From: Bacillus sp. CGMCC 1.16541 | GTDB lineage: Bacteria > Bacillota > Bacilli > Bacillales > Bacillaceae_H | Assembly (NCBI RefSeq): GCF_003184905.1 | Contig: NZ_QFRU01000010.1 | Location: 88,738-152,737, forward strand | DNA: 64,000 nucleotides | Reading direction: 5' to 3' | In this document: piece by piece, positions 17,455 through 26,248 of the stretch | Numbering within the stretch: the first letter of the stretch is position 1 | Layout of the letters: each line of letters starts with the position of its first letter | Made by a program: the position numbers and the translations under genes | Notes under the pieces: generated by a model | What the model was told of the DNA's origin: nothing | The model's database searches: none | Seen by the model: the letters and a program-made list of their open reading frames with translations, nothing else

Positions 17455-17913
17455 TTAAACGACGTGTTTACTATCCTGTTTTCTCATTCGATTAAAGTAA
17501 AGGAAAATGGGGAATGGAATAATGATAAACCCAAAGCTTTTAATGATCGTGTTTATTCCTTGCTGCTTTGTACGTTCGGTTTCTCTGTCAATCATTCGCT
17601 CATAGTCTTGGCGAATGATTTCTTCATTTAGGTCGATTTTACGATCTTGTGCTTCTGCCATCCGACTAAACTTGTAGTCTTCATATCGCTCATAGTACGT
17701 TGTTGGACTGACGTAATCAGATGCACCCATGAAGATGCCAATTCCTCCTCCAATGGTCATCATAAGTGTGAAAAACAAAACGAGGTAAACGTATAATTGC
17801 TTAAACATATCTTCTTTCTCTCCTTCTTTTTTGTTTTTGGCTACTGCGAATGTAAGAAATGCAATTAAAAGAATTGGTAAACCTAATGAGAAAAGTAAAC
17901 TAATCAAAACCAT
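17455..17913 (-). CDS. Small membrane protein of unknown function
   Basis: The 152-residue protein has an N-terminal membrane segment (1-24), a second (about 40-66, YVYLVLFFTLMMTIGGGIGI), a charged stretch of roughly 50 residues (RYEDYKFSRMAEAQDRKIDL...) predicted helical, and a C-terminal membrane segment (INTIIKSFGFIIIPFPIFLYF). It is not confidently assigned to a family; the second segment and SDYVSPTTYYERY resemble multi-spanning DUF5671-like proteins, but this is weak. It is transcribed alone toward the family I repeat. Confidence 0.7.
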   Translation of the reverse strand: MVLISLLFSLGLPILLIAFLTFAVAKNKKEGEKEDMFKQLYVYLVLFFTLMMTIGGGIGIFMGASDYVSPTTYYERYEDYKFSRMAEAQDRKIDLNEEIIRQDYERMIDRETERTKQQGINTIIKSFGFIIIPFPIFLYFNRMRKQDSKHVV

Positions 17914-18259
17914 TGTCAGAGCTCCTCACCATTTATGTTGTCTTTTTGTTATTTTTTACCTTATTATAACTGAATAGTTGTGATTTGTCTGTGGGAAAGA
18001 AGAAAGGTTGTTTTTATCAAGCAGCCTATAGATAAGACAATCTTACAAAAAGTGAGAAAAAATAGAGGGAATTTTGTACTAGTTGTGGAATGGTTTTCAT
18101 ATATTGTGAATGTGAATGAATGAACGTACGCAAATCAGCAAGGTAACAGAGATTAGAGAGGGTTGAACATCGATTTTGTGGAAAAAGCATGTGAATCATT
18201 AAGTGAAAAATGAAAGCGAATTCTTATCTTTTAGATAAAAAAATATTTTCTGAAAGCTG

Positions 18260-18288
18260 TTGACAGCTTGTGCAATCGATTGTATGAT
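18260..18288 (+). promoter_or_regulatory. Promoter of the SAM riboswitch transcript
   Basis: TTGACA (18260-18265), 17 bases, TATGAT (18283-18288): a near-perfect sigma-A promoter placed about 30 bases before the S-box aptamer. The preceding 17914-18259 shows no gene. Confidence 0.85.
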
Positions 18289-18325
18289 TGTAAACATAAC
18301 TTAATCAAAACATTTTTCGACAAAA

Positions 18326-18430
18326 TTCTTATCAAGAGAGGTAGAGGGATTTGGCCCTATGACACCTCGGCAACGGACTTTTTAAAGCACCGTGCCAACT
18401 CCAGCAAGCAGTTGCTTGACAGATAAGAAG
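18326..18430 (+). ncRNA. SAM-I (S-box) riboswitch aptamer with no adjacent methionine gene
   Basis: All S-box landmarks are present: P1 strand TTCTTATCAAGAG, AGAGGTAGAGGGA, GGCCCTATGA, CACCTCGGCAAC, the GTGCCAACTCCAGCAAG block, CTTGACAGATAAGAAG closing P1. S-box RNAs bind S-adenosylmethionine and terminate transcription of methionine or cysteine genes. A terminator (18460-18512) follows as expected, then a second terminator (18565-18610), and the next gene (18748) encodes an unrelated lipoprotein. The regulated gene appears to have been lost. Confidence 0.93.
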
Positions 18431-18459
18431 ACGGAAGGCTTACTTAATTACGTGATCCC

Positions 18460-18512
18460 AACCTCTTCTTGCAGTCAACTCGGCAACTGTAAGGGGAGGT
18501 TTTATATTTTTC
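18460..18512 (+). terminator. Riboswitch expression-platform terminator
   Basis: AACCTCTTCTTGCAGT pairs with ACTGTAAGGGGAGGTT through several G-U pairs, followed by TTATATTTTT. It is the OFF structure of the S-box leader. Confidence 0.85.
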
Positions 18513-18564
18513 TTTAAAACCGAGTAAATTGATAAGTCTAATAAAACTTAATATAGATAGAAGG

Positions 18565-18610
18565 AAGTCATTCTGTCTACATGAAAATGTAGGAACAGGA
18601 TGACTTTTTT
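18565..18610 (+). terminator. Second terminator 50 bases after the riboswitch terminator
   Basis: AAGTCATTCTGTCTACAT pairs with ATGTAGGAACAGGATGACTT around a short loop, followed by TTTTTT. It probably once closed the transcription unit under the riboswitch; only about 50 bases without a gene now remain between the two terminators. Confidence 0.85.
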
Positions 18611-18612
18611 AG

Positions 18613-18726
18613 AATGAACATTATTGGTTCGGTGTGACAAATCCAACCCTTGATTATATGATGAGAACGTTTAAAGAGGAAAAAGAAGTAGTGCAAAGTA
18701 CAAGTGTTAAAAATGTGGTAGAATAA
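18613..18726 (+). other. Short open frame, possible gene remnant
   Basis: Thirty-seven codons open with no start (NEHYWFGVTNPTLDYM ...) and end in TAA just before the ribosome site of the lipoprotein gene. It may be the tail of a lost gene or chance; I do not recognise a family. Confidence 0.2.
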
Positions 18727-18747
18727 GGATAAAAAGGCGGAGAGCGA

Positions 18748-19245
18748 TTGAAACGATTTTTGGTTACTCTAGTGCTGAGTGTGAGCTTAATTGGTTGTGC
18801 AATGTCAGAGGAAACAGATGATATGTACTTAATTCCTGAAGGATACGAAGGAGATGTGTATATTTTTTATAATGTAAAAGGTGCACATCCTCTCAAACAG
18901 GAAGACGAGTACGACGTGTATGACGTGAATGATGAAGGTTATTTTGTCACATCGACTGCTGATATGGATTACGGCACGGTTACTGATCGTTACTATTATA
19001 TAGATAAAAGTGGGAAGCGAACGAAGATTGATGAAAGTTGTGTTCGAGGGATGGGAACCGGGGAGTTTCAAAATGATCCTAATAGTAAAGAAGTGATTCG
19101 AATTCGTTACACCGGTGTTGAAGTGACACGCACTCAATGCGGAACTAAATTTGTACAGTCAGCTAATGGAATCGATCATGATCAGATGGAGTTGGTACTT
19201 GAAAACGTAGTAGAGAAGTACTATGGACAAAAACTACAAAGATAA
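18748..19245 (+). CDS. Small lipoprotein of unknown function
   Basis: The 165-residue protein starts at TTG, 7 bases after AGGCGG, with a lipoprotein signal and lipobox LIGC (Cys17). The mature part is acidic and tyrosine-rich, beginning MSEETDDMYLIPEGYEGDVYI, a pattern of short Bacillus DUF6843-like lipoproteins with a FYNVKGAHP-type strand; assignment is tentative. Cys98 and Cys132 could form a disulphide. It follows the orphan SAM-riboswitch region but lies beyond two terminators, so it is probably not under SAM control. Confidence 0.75.
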   Translation: MKRFLVTLVLSVSLIGCAMSEETDDMYLIPEGYEGDVYIFYNVKGAHPLKQEDEYDVYDVNDEGYFVTSTADMDYGTVTDRYYYIDKSGKRTKIDESCVRGMGTGEFQNDPNSKEVIRIRYTGVEVTRTQCGTKFVQSANGIDHDQMELVLENVVEKYYGQKLQR

Positions 19246-19291
19246 TAAAATAAAAATCATTCAAAATGAGCAATTCATACGCATTGCCCTT

Positions 19292-19354
19292 GTCACACCT
19301 GTTTAAAATCAATGAGGAAACAGATGAGAGGTGTTGTGTTGAATGGCTTTTTTT
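19292..19354 (+). terminator. Probable terminator after the lipoprotein gene
   Basis: ACACCTGTTT pairs with AAACAG and AGGTGT across an internal bulge, followed by a run of seven T near 19348-19354. The stem is irregular. Apart from this, 19246-19457 shows nothing. Confidence 0.4.
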
Positions 19355-19457
19355 GTTTAGTGTTTGAATAGTACATATTAGTAAAAACGGAAGGTTCGAC
19401 CATTTTGAAGTGAAAATCAATCATGGTCACGATTAACAAAAAAATTGTCGATTTTTG

Positions 19458-19486
19458 TTGACGTACTTGTATATACAGGTTAGAAT
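19458..19486 (+). promoter_or_regulatory. Trehalose operon promoter
   Basis: TTGACG (19458-19463), 17-base spacer, TAGAAT (19481-19486). The spacer is occupied by a TreR-type operator (19465-19479), so repressor binding would directly block RNA polymerase. Confidence 0.85.
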
Positions 19487-19518
19487 GAAATCGTAATCAT
19501 CTTCCTGTATATACAAGT
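19465..19518 (+). promoter_or_regulatory. Two TreR operators flanking the start of transcription
   Basis: ACTTGTATATACAGG (19465-19479) and CCTGTATATACAAGT (19504-19518) are exact reverse complements, 39 bases apart centre to centre. TTGTATATACAA-type sites bind TreR, whose gene lies at the end of the cluster; trehalose-6-phosphate is the known inducer. A partial cre-like match, TGAAAGCGGTATAT, lies at 19532-19545. Confidence 0.88.
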
Positions 19519-19659
19519 TTGAGAATTAAAATGAAAGCGGTATATAGGGAAGAGAGATTATATGGATATCCAACATTAAATTAGTGAAAAATAGCAAATA
19601 GCATAACGACATTATTTTATATTTTGTCAAACATGAAAACGGTAACAGGAGGGAATGGG

Positions 19660-21060
19660 ATGAGTATTAATCGAGAATCAGTTGAACAAATTGTTCAAGC
19701 GGTTGGCGGGAAAGACAACATTTCAGCAGCGACACATTGCGTCACGCGTTTACGCTTAGTCTTAAAAGACGAAAGCAAAGTTGATCAAGACGCATTAAAT
19801 AATCATGATTTAGTAAAAGGTTCATTCTCAACAAGTGGTCAATTCCAAGTAGTTATTGGACAAGGGACTGTTGATAAAGTGTATAAAGAGATGGTGGCGA
19901 TTACAGGAATCGGTGAAGTCTCAAAAGAAGAAGTGAAAAATGAAGCGGCTAAAAATATGAATCCACTTCAGCGTGCGATTAAGACGCTAGCGGATATTTT
20001 TATCCCAATTTTACCAGCCATCGTAACAGCTGGTTTACTTATGGGGATTAACAACGTTTTAACTGGACCTGGTATCTTTTATGATGACAAATCGATTGTA
20101 GATGTTCATACACAGTGGGCTGATTTTGCGAACATGATTAACTTAATTGCGAATACAGCGTTCGTGTTTTTGCCAGGCTTGATTGGGTGGTCTGCGGTTA
20201 ATCGATTCGGCGGAAGTCCGTTACTCGGAATTGTACTAGGATTAATGCTTGTACATCCAGACTTATTAAATGCATGGGGATACGGAGCGGCTGAAGAAGT
20301 ACCCACTTGGAACTTGTTCGGCTTTGAAGTAGAGAAAGTCGGTTATCAAGGACAAGTCTTACCCGTATTATTTGCTTCTCTTTTACTAGCGAAAATTGAA
20401 GTGTTCTTACGAAAACGTATTCCAGATGGTTTTCAACTACTCGTTGTTGCACCAGTGGCATTGTTAGTAACAGGTTTTCTATCGTTTATCGCGATTGGAC
20501 CCATTACGTTTGCATTAGGTAATGTCATTACAGATGGGGTTGTTGGTGTTTTTGAAGCAGTACCAGCACTTGGTGGTTTAATTTATGGTGGATTATACGC
20601 ACCGCTTGTTATTACGGGTATGCACCATACGTTTTTAGCGGTTGATTTACAATTAATAGGCAGCACAGGTGGAACGTTCTTATGGCCGATGGTGGCTTTA
20701 TCAAACATTGCCCAAGGCTCTGCTGCATTTGCGATGATGGTATTAGCGAAAAATGATGAGAAGTTAAAAGGATTATCATTAACATCAGGAGTTTCAGCGT
20801 GGTTAGGGATTACAGAGCCAGCGATGTTCGGGGTAAACTTACGCTTTAGATATGCGTTCATTTCAGCCATTATCGGTTCAGCGATTGCCGGATTAGTTAT
20901 TTCAATGGCAGGTGTAAAAGCACCGTCAATTGGAATCGGTGGAATTCCAGCGCCGTTATCGATTTTCCCGCAAAACTGGGGAGCGTTCTTCATTGGAATG
21001 GGAATCGTTATTGTTGTACCGTTTGTGTTAACGTTAATTTTAGGGAAAATGAAGAAGTAA
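19660..21060 (+). CDS. treP: PTS trehalose-specific transporter, IIBC components
   Basis: The 466-residue permease imports trehalose as trehalose-6-phosphate. The N-terminal IIB domain (about 1-85) contains the phosphorylated cysteine in AATHCVTRLRL; the IIC domain (about 105-465) has around ten membrane segments and the conserved GITEPAMFG. There is no IIA domain, as usual for TreP, so a general IIA-Glc must donate phosphate. The ATG at 19660 is chosen because AGGAGGG precedes it by 6 bases; an upstream in-frame ATG-containing extension is unlikely. The cluster's promoter and operators lie upstream; a terminator follows. Confidence 0.93.
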   Translation: MSINRESVEQIVQAVGGKDNISAATHCVTRLRLVLKDESKVDQDALNNHDLVKGSFSTSGQFQVVIGQGTVDKVYKEMVAITGIGEVSKEEVKNEAAKNMNPLQRAIKTLADIFIPILPAIVTAGLLMGINNVLTGPGIFYDDKSIVDVHTQWADFANMINLIANTAFVFLPGLIGWSAVNRFGGSPLLGIVLGLMLVHPDLLNAWGYGAAEEVPTWNLFGFEVEKVGYQGQVLPVLFASLLLAKIEVFLRKRIPDGFQLLVVAPVALLVTGFLSFIAIGPITFALGNVITDGVVGVFEAVPALGGLIYGGLYAPLVITGMHHTFLAVDLQLIGSTGGTFLWPMVALSNIAQGSAAFAMMVLAKNDEKLKGLSLTSGVSAWLGITEPAMFGVNLRFRYAFISAIIGSAIAGLVISMAGVKAPSIGIGGIPAPLSIFPQNWGAFFIGMGIVIVVPFVLTLILGKMKK

Positions 21061-21082
21061 GGTCTTAAAGTAGATAAAGGGG

Positions 21083-21136
21083 GACGAGACCAACAGCATA
21101 AGGAGAATATCCATGCTTGTTGGCTTCGTCTTTTTC
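21083..21136 (+). terminator. Intra-operon terminator between treP and the glucosidase gene
   Basis: GACGAGACCAACAGCAT pairs with ATGCTTGTTGGCTTCGTC (bulges allowed), followed by TTTTTC. It should reduce read-through from treP to the downstream gene. Confidence 0.8.
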
Positions 21137-21169
21137 TGTTTTAAAGCGAACAACAAAGGAGCTGACAAC

Positions 21170-22846
21170 ATGTCACAAGCTTGGTGGAAGCAAAGTGTCA
21201 TTTATCAAATTTATCCGCGTAGTTTTATGGACTCAAATGGAGATGGAATTGGCGATTTACAAGGGATTATTTCAAAACTAGATTACTTAAAAAATTTAGG
21301 AATCGATGTAATCTGGTTATCTCCTGTTTATAAGTCTCCAAATGATGATAATGGGTATGATATTAGTGATTACCAAGATATTATGGATGAGTTTGGAACG
21401 TTAGCCGATTGGGAGCAATTACTACACGAGGTACATAACCGCGGAATGAAGCTTATTATGGACCTTGTGGTGAATCATAGTTCGGATGAGCACGCGTGGT
21501 TTGTGGAATCACGTCAGTCAAAAGGCAATCCGTACCGTGATTATTATATATGGCGGGAAGGCAAAGATGGAAAAGAACCAAACAACTGGGCATCTAACTT
21601 TGGTGGGTCTGCTTGGGAGTATGATGAGCAAACTGGCGAATACTTTTTACATCTTTTCTCGAAAAAGCAGCCTGACTTAAATTGGGAAAACGAAAGACTT
21701 CGTCAAGAAGTGTACGACATGATGACATGGTGGCTTGAAAAAGGTATTGATGGATTTCGAATGGATGTGATTAATTTTATTTCTAAAGTAGATGGACTTC
21801 CTGATGATGAGCCCAAGCCTGGACAGAAATATGCATCAGGTAGTAAATATTATCGCAATGGTCCACGCATTCATGAATACTTTCAAGAAATGAATGAAAA
21901 AGTGTTGAGGAAGTATGATGTGATGACAGTAGGTGAAATGCCAGGTGTAAAGCCAGAACATGCGGAACTTTATACCGACCCAAGTCGAAACGAATTGAAC
22001 ATGGTATTTCAATTTGAACATATGGGCTTAGACAATGGACCGAACGGAAAGTGGGATTTAAAGCCGTTAGATTTAGCTGATTTAAAATGGAGCTTGTCTC
22101 GTTGGCAGTATGCGCTTGAACATAAAGGGTGGAACAGCTTGTATTTTAATAATCATGATCAGCCTCGGGTCGTATCACGGTTTGGTAATGACCGAGAATA
22201 TCGCGAAAAGTCAGCGAAAATGCTTGGTACTTTGCTTCATATGATGAAAGGCACACCTTATGTATATCAAGGGGAAGAGCTTGGGATGACTAACGTAAAG
22301 TTTGACAGCATTGAGGAGTACCGTGATATTGAGACGTTAAACATGTATAAAGAGTACCAAGAAAAAGGTGTATCTGAAGAAAGCATCATGGAAAGCATTT
22401 ATGCAAAAGGCCGTGACAATGCGCGAACACCAATGCAGTGGGATGATAGTGAATATGCTGGTTTTACAACGGGTACACCGTGGATTGCGGTGAACCCAAA
22501 TTATAAACAAATCAATGCGAAACAAGTGATAGAAGATCCAAAGTCGGTGTATCATTATTACCGCAAATTGATCGAGCTTCGCAAACAATACGACGTGATT
22601 GTTCACGGAAGATACAAATTAATCGAAGATACTCATCCGTCCGTTTACGCGTACACCCGTCAATTACATGAGCAAACACTCGTCGTTATTTGTAACTTTT
22701 ATGAAGAAGAATGTGAATTTACGTTGCCAGAAAACATTCATTATGACCGTTTGGAATTGCTGTTGAGTAATGAGGACAATGTTAGAGGTGACATTCAATC
22801 GTTCACATTAAATCCTTATGAAGCAAGAATTTACTTATTAAAATAA
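21170..22846 (+). CDS. malL: Oligo-1,6-glucosidase / alpha-glucosidase (GH13)
   Basis: The 558-residue GH13 enzyme has MSQAWWKQSVIYQIYPRSF at the start, the DVIWLSPVYKSPNDDNGYDISDY block, the nucleophile Asp in GFRMDVINF, the acid Glu in VGEMPG and the third carboxylate in NNHDQPR. The KKQPDLNWEN and FQFEHMGLD sequences fit oligo-1,6-glucosidases rather than TreA, which has VTQADLNWEN. It should cleave isomaltose or related glucosides in the cytoplasm. The ATG at 21170 follows AAAGGAG by 8 bases; the earlier ATG at 21113 lies inside the terminator hairpin. Confidence 0.88.
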   Translation: MSQAWWKQSVIYQIYPRSFMDSNGDGIGDLQGIISKLDYLKNLGIDVIWLSPVYKSPNDDNGYDISDYQDIMDEFGTLADWEQLLHEVHNRGMKLIMDLVVNHSSDEHAWFVESRQSKGNPYRDYYIWREGKDGKEPNNWASNFGGSAWEYDEQTGEYFLHLFSKKQPDLNWENERLRQEVYDMMTWWLEKGIDGFRMDVINFISKVDGLPDDEPKPGQKYASGSKYYRNGPRIHEYFQEMNEKVLRKYDVMTVGEMPGVKPEHAELYTDPSRNELNMVFQFEHMGLDNGPNGKWDLKPLDLADLKWSLSRWQYALEHKGWNSLYFNNHDQPRVVSRFGNDREYREKSAKMLGTLLHMMKGTPYVYQGEELGMTNVKFDSIEEYRDIETLNMYKEYQEKGVSEESIMESIYAKGRDNARTPMQWDDSEYAGFTTGTPWIAVNPNYKQINAKQVIEDPKSVYHYYRKLIELRKQYDVIVHGRYKLIEDTHPSVYAYTRQLHEQTLVVICNFYEEECEFTLPENIHYDRLELLLSNEDNVRGDIQSFTLNPYEARIYLLK

Positions 22847-23041
22847 TGAATTGACAAAGGAGAATTAATACGTAATCAAGGTTGATCTTGTGCATACAAC
22901 GCTACTCGAAATTGATTGAAATAGAAGGTGTGAAACTGTAGCGAGAGCAACCTAAAGTGGAAATTTAACTTCTATCAATACGTATGAACTTTTAGCAATG
23001 TTTAGTAAAACAGCTTAAAATAAAAAATGGTGGTGCTTAAA

Positions 23042-24727
23042 ATGAAACAACCTTGGTGGAAGAAATCAGTTGTGTATCAAATTTATCCGAAAAGCTTTTA
23101 TGACACAAACGGGAATGGTGTCGGAGATTTACAAGGTATTATTTCAAAGCTTGATTATTTAAAAGAGCTAGGTGTAGATGTTGTATGGTTAACACCTATT
23201 TACAAATCACCTCAACGTGATAATGGGTATGATATTAGCGATTACTTTAACATTCACGAAGAATACGGGACGATGGAAGACTTTGATCGTTTGTTAGAGG
23301 AAGCACATAAACGCGACATTAAAGTCATTATGGACATCGTTGTGAACCATACGTCAACTGAGCATGAATGGTTCAAAAAATCAGCACAATCAAAAGACAG
23401 CGACTATCGTGATTTTTACATTTGGAAAGACGGAAAAGAAGATGGAAGTGAGCCAACAAACTGGGAGTCAAAGTTTGGTGGAAACGCGTGGAAATACGAT
23501 GAACAAACAGGTCAATACTACTTGCATTTATTTGACGTGACACAAGCAGATTTAAACTGGGAAAATGAAGAAGTGCGTAAAAGTGTGTATGACATGATGC
23601 ATTTCTGGTTTAAAAAAGGTGTGGATGGTTTCCGCTTAGATGTCATCAACTTAATCTCGAAAGATCAACGTTTCTTAGATGATGATGGTTCGGTTGCACC
23701 TGGAGATGGTCGTAAATTTTACACAGATGGTCCACGTGTTCATGAATTTATGCATGAAATGAACCAAGAAGTATTTTCGAAGTATGATGTGATGACGGTT
23801 GGAGAAATGTCATCAACAACGCTTGATCATTGTGTGAAATATACACACCCAGAACGCAATGAATTAAGCATGACGTTTAACTTCCATCATTTAAAAGTGG
23901 ATTATCCAAACGGTGAAAAGTGGGCATTAGCTGATTTTGATTTCATTAAATTAAAAGACATTTTATCAACGTGGCAAGTAGGTATGAACAAAGGTGGCGG
24001 CTGGAATGCCTTGTTCTGGTGTAACCATGACCAACCGCGCGTCGTTTCTCGTTACGGAGATGATGGTACGTATCACAATGAATCAGCGAAAATGCTTGCG
24101 ACAACGGTTCACATGATGCAAGGAACGCCTTATATTTATCAAGGAGAAGAAATCGGAATGACGAATCCGAAGTTTGACTCAATTGATGAATACCGCGATG
24201 TTGAATCGTTAAACATTTACGACATTAAGCGTAAAGAAGGTATGAGTGATCGTGACATCATTGAGATTTTAAAAAGTAAATCGCGTGATAACTCCCGTAC
24301 GCCTGTTCAGTGGGACGATAGCGACAACGCTGGGTTTACAAAAGGAACACCGTGGATTTATCCAGCAGCGAACTACAAACAAATTAACGTGGAGAACGCA
24401 CTCAACGATCAAAACTCAGTGTTTTATCATTATCAACAATTAATTAAGCTTCGTAAAGAATACGACATTATTACAGATGGTGATTATGAGTTACTTTTAG
24501 CGGATGATGAAGAAATCTTTGCGTATGTTCGTAACGGTGTTGGCGAGAAGTTACTTGTGGTGAACAACTTCTACGGAAAAGAAACAACATTCGAGTTGCC
24601 AGCAAACGTAGAAATTGAAGGCTACAACAGTAACATCTTACTTTCTAACTATGACGATTCGCCGGCAGATGTAAAGAAAATCACATTAAGACCGTATGAG
24701 TCGATAGTGTATCATTTAACGAAATAA
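23042..24727 (+). CDS. treA: Trehalose-6-phosphate hydrolase
   Basis: The 561-residue GH13 phosphotrehalase hydrolyses trehalose-6-phosphate to glucose and glucose-6-phosphate. It matches TreA in ELGVDVVWLTPIYKSP, LFDVTQADLNWENEE, nucleophile Asp in GFRLDVINLISKDQR, Glu in VGEMSS and ending LRPYESIVYHLTK. The ATG at 23042 aligns with the family start; an in-frame ATG at 23027 has no better ribosome site, and both are weak (GGTGG). It is separated from malL by 195 bases with no gene and no clear promoter. A terminator follows before treR. Confidence 0.93.
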   Translation: MKQPWWKKSVVYQIYPKSFYDTNGNGVGDLQGIISKLDYLKELGVDVVWLTPIYKSPQRDNGYDISDYFNIHEEYGTMEDFDRLLEEAHKRDIKVIMDIVVNHTSTEHEWFKKSAQSKDSDYRDFYIWKDGKEDGSEPTNWESKFGGNAWKYDEQTGQYYLHLFDVTQADLNWENEEVRKSVYDMMHFWFKKGVDGFRLDVINLISKDQRFLDDDGSVAPGDGRKFYTDGPRVHEFMHEMNQEVFSKYDVMTVGEMSSTTLDHCVKYTHPERNELSMTFNFHHLKVDYPNGEKWALADFDFIKLKDILSTWQVGMNKGGGWNALFWCNHDQPRVVSRYGDDGTYHNESAKMLATTVHMMQGTPYIYQGEEIGMTNPKFDSIDEYRDVESLNIYDIKRKEGMSDRDIIEILKSKSRDNSRTPVQWDDSDNAGFTKGTPWIYPAANYKQINVENALNDQNSVFYHYQQLIKLRKEYDIITDGDYELLLADDEEIFAYVRNGVGEKLLVVNNFYGKETTFELPANVEIEGYNSNILLSNYDDSPADVKKITLRPYESIVYHLTK

Positions 24728-24737
24728 GATAGGAAGA

Positions 24738-24769
24738 AGCGGTGGTTGTGCAAGCCATCGCTCTTTTTG
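24738..24769 (+). terminator. Terminator between treA and treR
   Basis: AGCGGTGGTT pairs with AAGCCATCGCT (one G-U, one bulge), followed by CTTTTT. Confidence 0.75.
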
Positions 24770-24791
24770 TACAATAAAGAAGGTGATAAAC

Positions 24792-25508
24792 GTGAGAGAA
24801 AATAAATTTATGACGATCTATGAAGACATTGTCGCAAATATTCAAAGCGGTCAGCTTCGTCCGAACACAAAACTACCTTCTGAAAATGAGCTTGTGGAGC
24901 ACTATGAAACGTCTCGTGAAACCATTCGAAAAGCATTAAACCTGCTGTCACAAAATGGATACATCCAGAAAATGAAAGGAAAAGGTTCGTTTGTGCTTGA
25001 TGTGTCGAGGTTTGATTTTCCGATTTCAGGGCTTGTGAGCTTTAAAGAAGTAGCGGAAAAACTTGGCCACGAATCAAAGACAGTGGTGGAAGAATTTGAG
25101 CTTGTGAAACCGGATGAAGAGTTACGCGCACAACTTCATGTGACGAGTAAAGATACGGTGTGGAAAGTCGTGCGAGCTCGTGAGATTGATGGGGAGCGCA
25201 TTATTTTAGATAAAGATTTCTTTCATAAGAAGTTCGTGCCTCATCTAACGGAAGACATTTGTCGAGGTTCTATTTACGAGTATTTAGAAAAAGAAGTAGG
25301 CTTAAAAATTAGTTTTGCGAAAAAAGAAATTTCGGTGGATGAACTAACAGAAGATGACAGGCGCTATTTAGATTTAAAAGAATATGAACACATTGTCGTC
25401 GTGCGAAACTATGTCTATTTAGACGATGCAAGTTTGTTTCAATATACGGAATCGCGTCACCGTTTAGATAAATTTCGGTTTGTCGACTTTGCGCGTCGTG
25501 GTGTGTAA
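24792..25508 (+). CDS. treR: Trehalose operon repressor, GntR family
   Basis: The 238-residue regulator, the same length as B. subtilis TreR, has an N-terminal winged helix (LPSENELVEHYETSRETIRKALNLLSQNGYI) and a UTRA effector domain ending SLFQYTESRHRLDKFRFVDFARRG. It binds the two inverted operators at 19465-19518 and is released by trehalose-6-phosphate. GTG at 24792 is chosen because AGAAGGTGAT precedes it with good spacing; another in-frame GTG at 24783 lies within that ribosome site. It is the last gene of the tre cluster. Confidence 0.93.
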   Translation: MRENKFMTIYEDIVANIQSGQLRPNTKLPSENELVEHYETSRETIRKALNLLSQNGYIQKMKGKGSFVLDVSRFDFPISGLVSFKEVAEKLGHESKTVVEEFELVKPDEELRAQLHVTSKDTVWKVVRAREIDGERIILDKDFFHKKFVPHLTEDICRGSIYEYLEKEVGLKISFAKKEISVDELTEDDRRYLDLKEYEHIVVVRNYVYLDDASLFQYTESRHRLDKFRFVDFARRGV

Positions 25509-25547
25509 AAAATCTAGGTGCTTATACAGAGTGCCTAGATTTTTTAC
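25507..25547 (+). terminator. Terminator of treR
   Basis: AAAAAATCTAGG and CCTAGATTTTTT form a 12-bp stem with a T run inside the 3' arm. Confidence 0.88.
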
Positions 25548-25665
25548 GTTTAGAAGGAGAGAGAGAATGGTATAAAAAAGTAACAAGAGTTTTGTGGAAA
25601 AATGAAACTTTTCACGACTTGGTTCGTCTTACTAAGTAGAAGAAAAAACGAAGGGAATGGGAGAC

Positions 25666-26172
25666 ATGATCAGAATGAAGGTTGCAGTTGCACTTGGTTT
25701 ATCCGTTATGATGTTAACGGCTTGTACACAAAAAGAAGAAGTGAAAGAAGTCAGTGCGGCTGCACCTCAAGCTGCTCAGTTATTAGAGAAGGATGACAAA
25801 GTGGACCAGTTTTATGACTATCAAAAAGAAAAAAGCGACGAGCAATTAGAAGAGCTTGCGCCGTATGATGTGTTTTTACTTTACTGGGCTGCGGTGAAAG
25901 AAGATGATTATGAAACGATGTACGCTCTTTTCGCTAAGGGAGAAGATGCAGGAACACCGTCTTATGAAGTCTTTAAAAAAGAGTACATGGAATACAAACA
26001 AAACACGATGAACATTTTAGATGAAATTGAAAACAGAGGCATTTATTCATTTGAAGAAGTGATGGTATCCGATGATCGTGCATACATCTCGCTCGACGAA
26101 GAAATTGGTCTTGGATTCGGCTTAACCAAACAAGACGGCGTGTGGAAAGTGAATTGGATGCCGGTGCAATAG
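25666..26172 (+). CDS. Lipoprotein of unknown function
   Basis: The protein is 168 residues from the ATG at 25666; ATG codons at 25657 and 25675 are in frame. It has a lipoprotein signal with lipobox LTAC, followed by an acidic region. The C-terminal half (APYDVFLLYWAAVKEDDYETMYALF ... GLGFGLTKQDGVWKVNWMPVQ) resembles NTF2/DUF4878-like cone folds that often occur in Bacillus lipoproteins; this is weak. The upstream ribosome site is GAAGGG. A terminator follows. Nothing in the context indicates a pathway. Confidence 0.72.
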   Translation: MIRMKVAVALGLSVMMLTACTQKEEVKEVSAAAPQAAQLLEKDDKVDQFYDYQKEKSDEQLEELAPYDVFLLYWAAVKEDDYETMYALFAKGEDAGTPSYEVFKKEYMEYKQNTMNILDEIENRGIYSFEEVMVSDDRAYISLDEEIGLGFGLTKQDGVWKVNWMPVQ

Positions 26173-26178
26173 GTAAGC

Positions 26179-26210
26179 AATCGCAGGTGCAGAAAAGCCT
26201 GCGATTTTTT
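26179..26210 (+). terminator. Terminator between the two lipoprotein genes
   Basis: AATCGCAGG/CCTGCGATT perfect stem followed by TTTT. Confidence 0.88.
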
Positions 26211-26248
26211 GTATGAATTTGGTATAGTGGAGGTGAAGGTGGGATGGT

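Noticed and set aside
19532..19545. cre site of the trehalose operon
   Set aside because: The last two consensus positions do not match; kept only as a remark with the operators.
21113..21169. Upstream ATG for the glucosidase gene
   Set aside because: It lies within the terminator hairpin after treP and has no fitting ribosome site; ATG at 21170 does.
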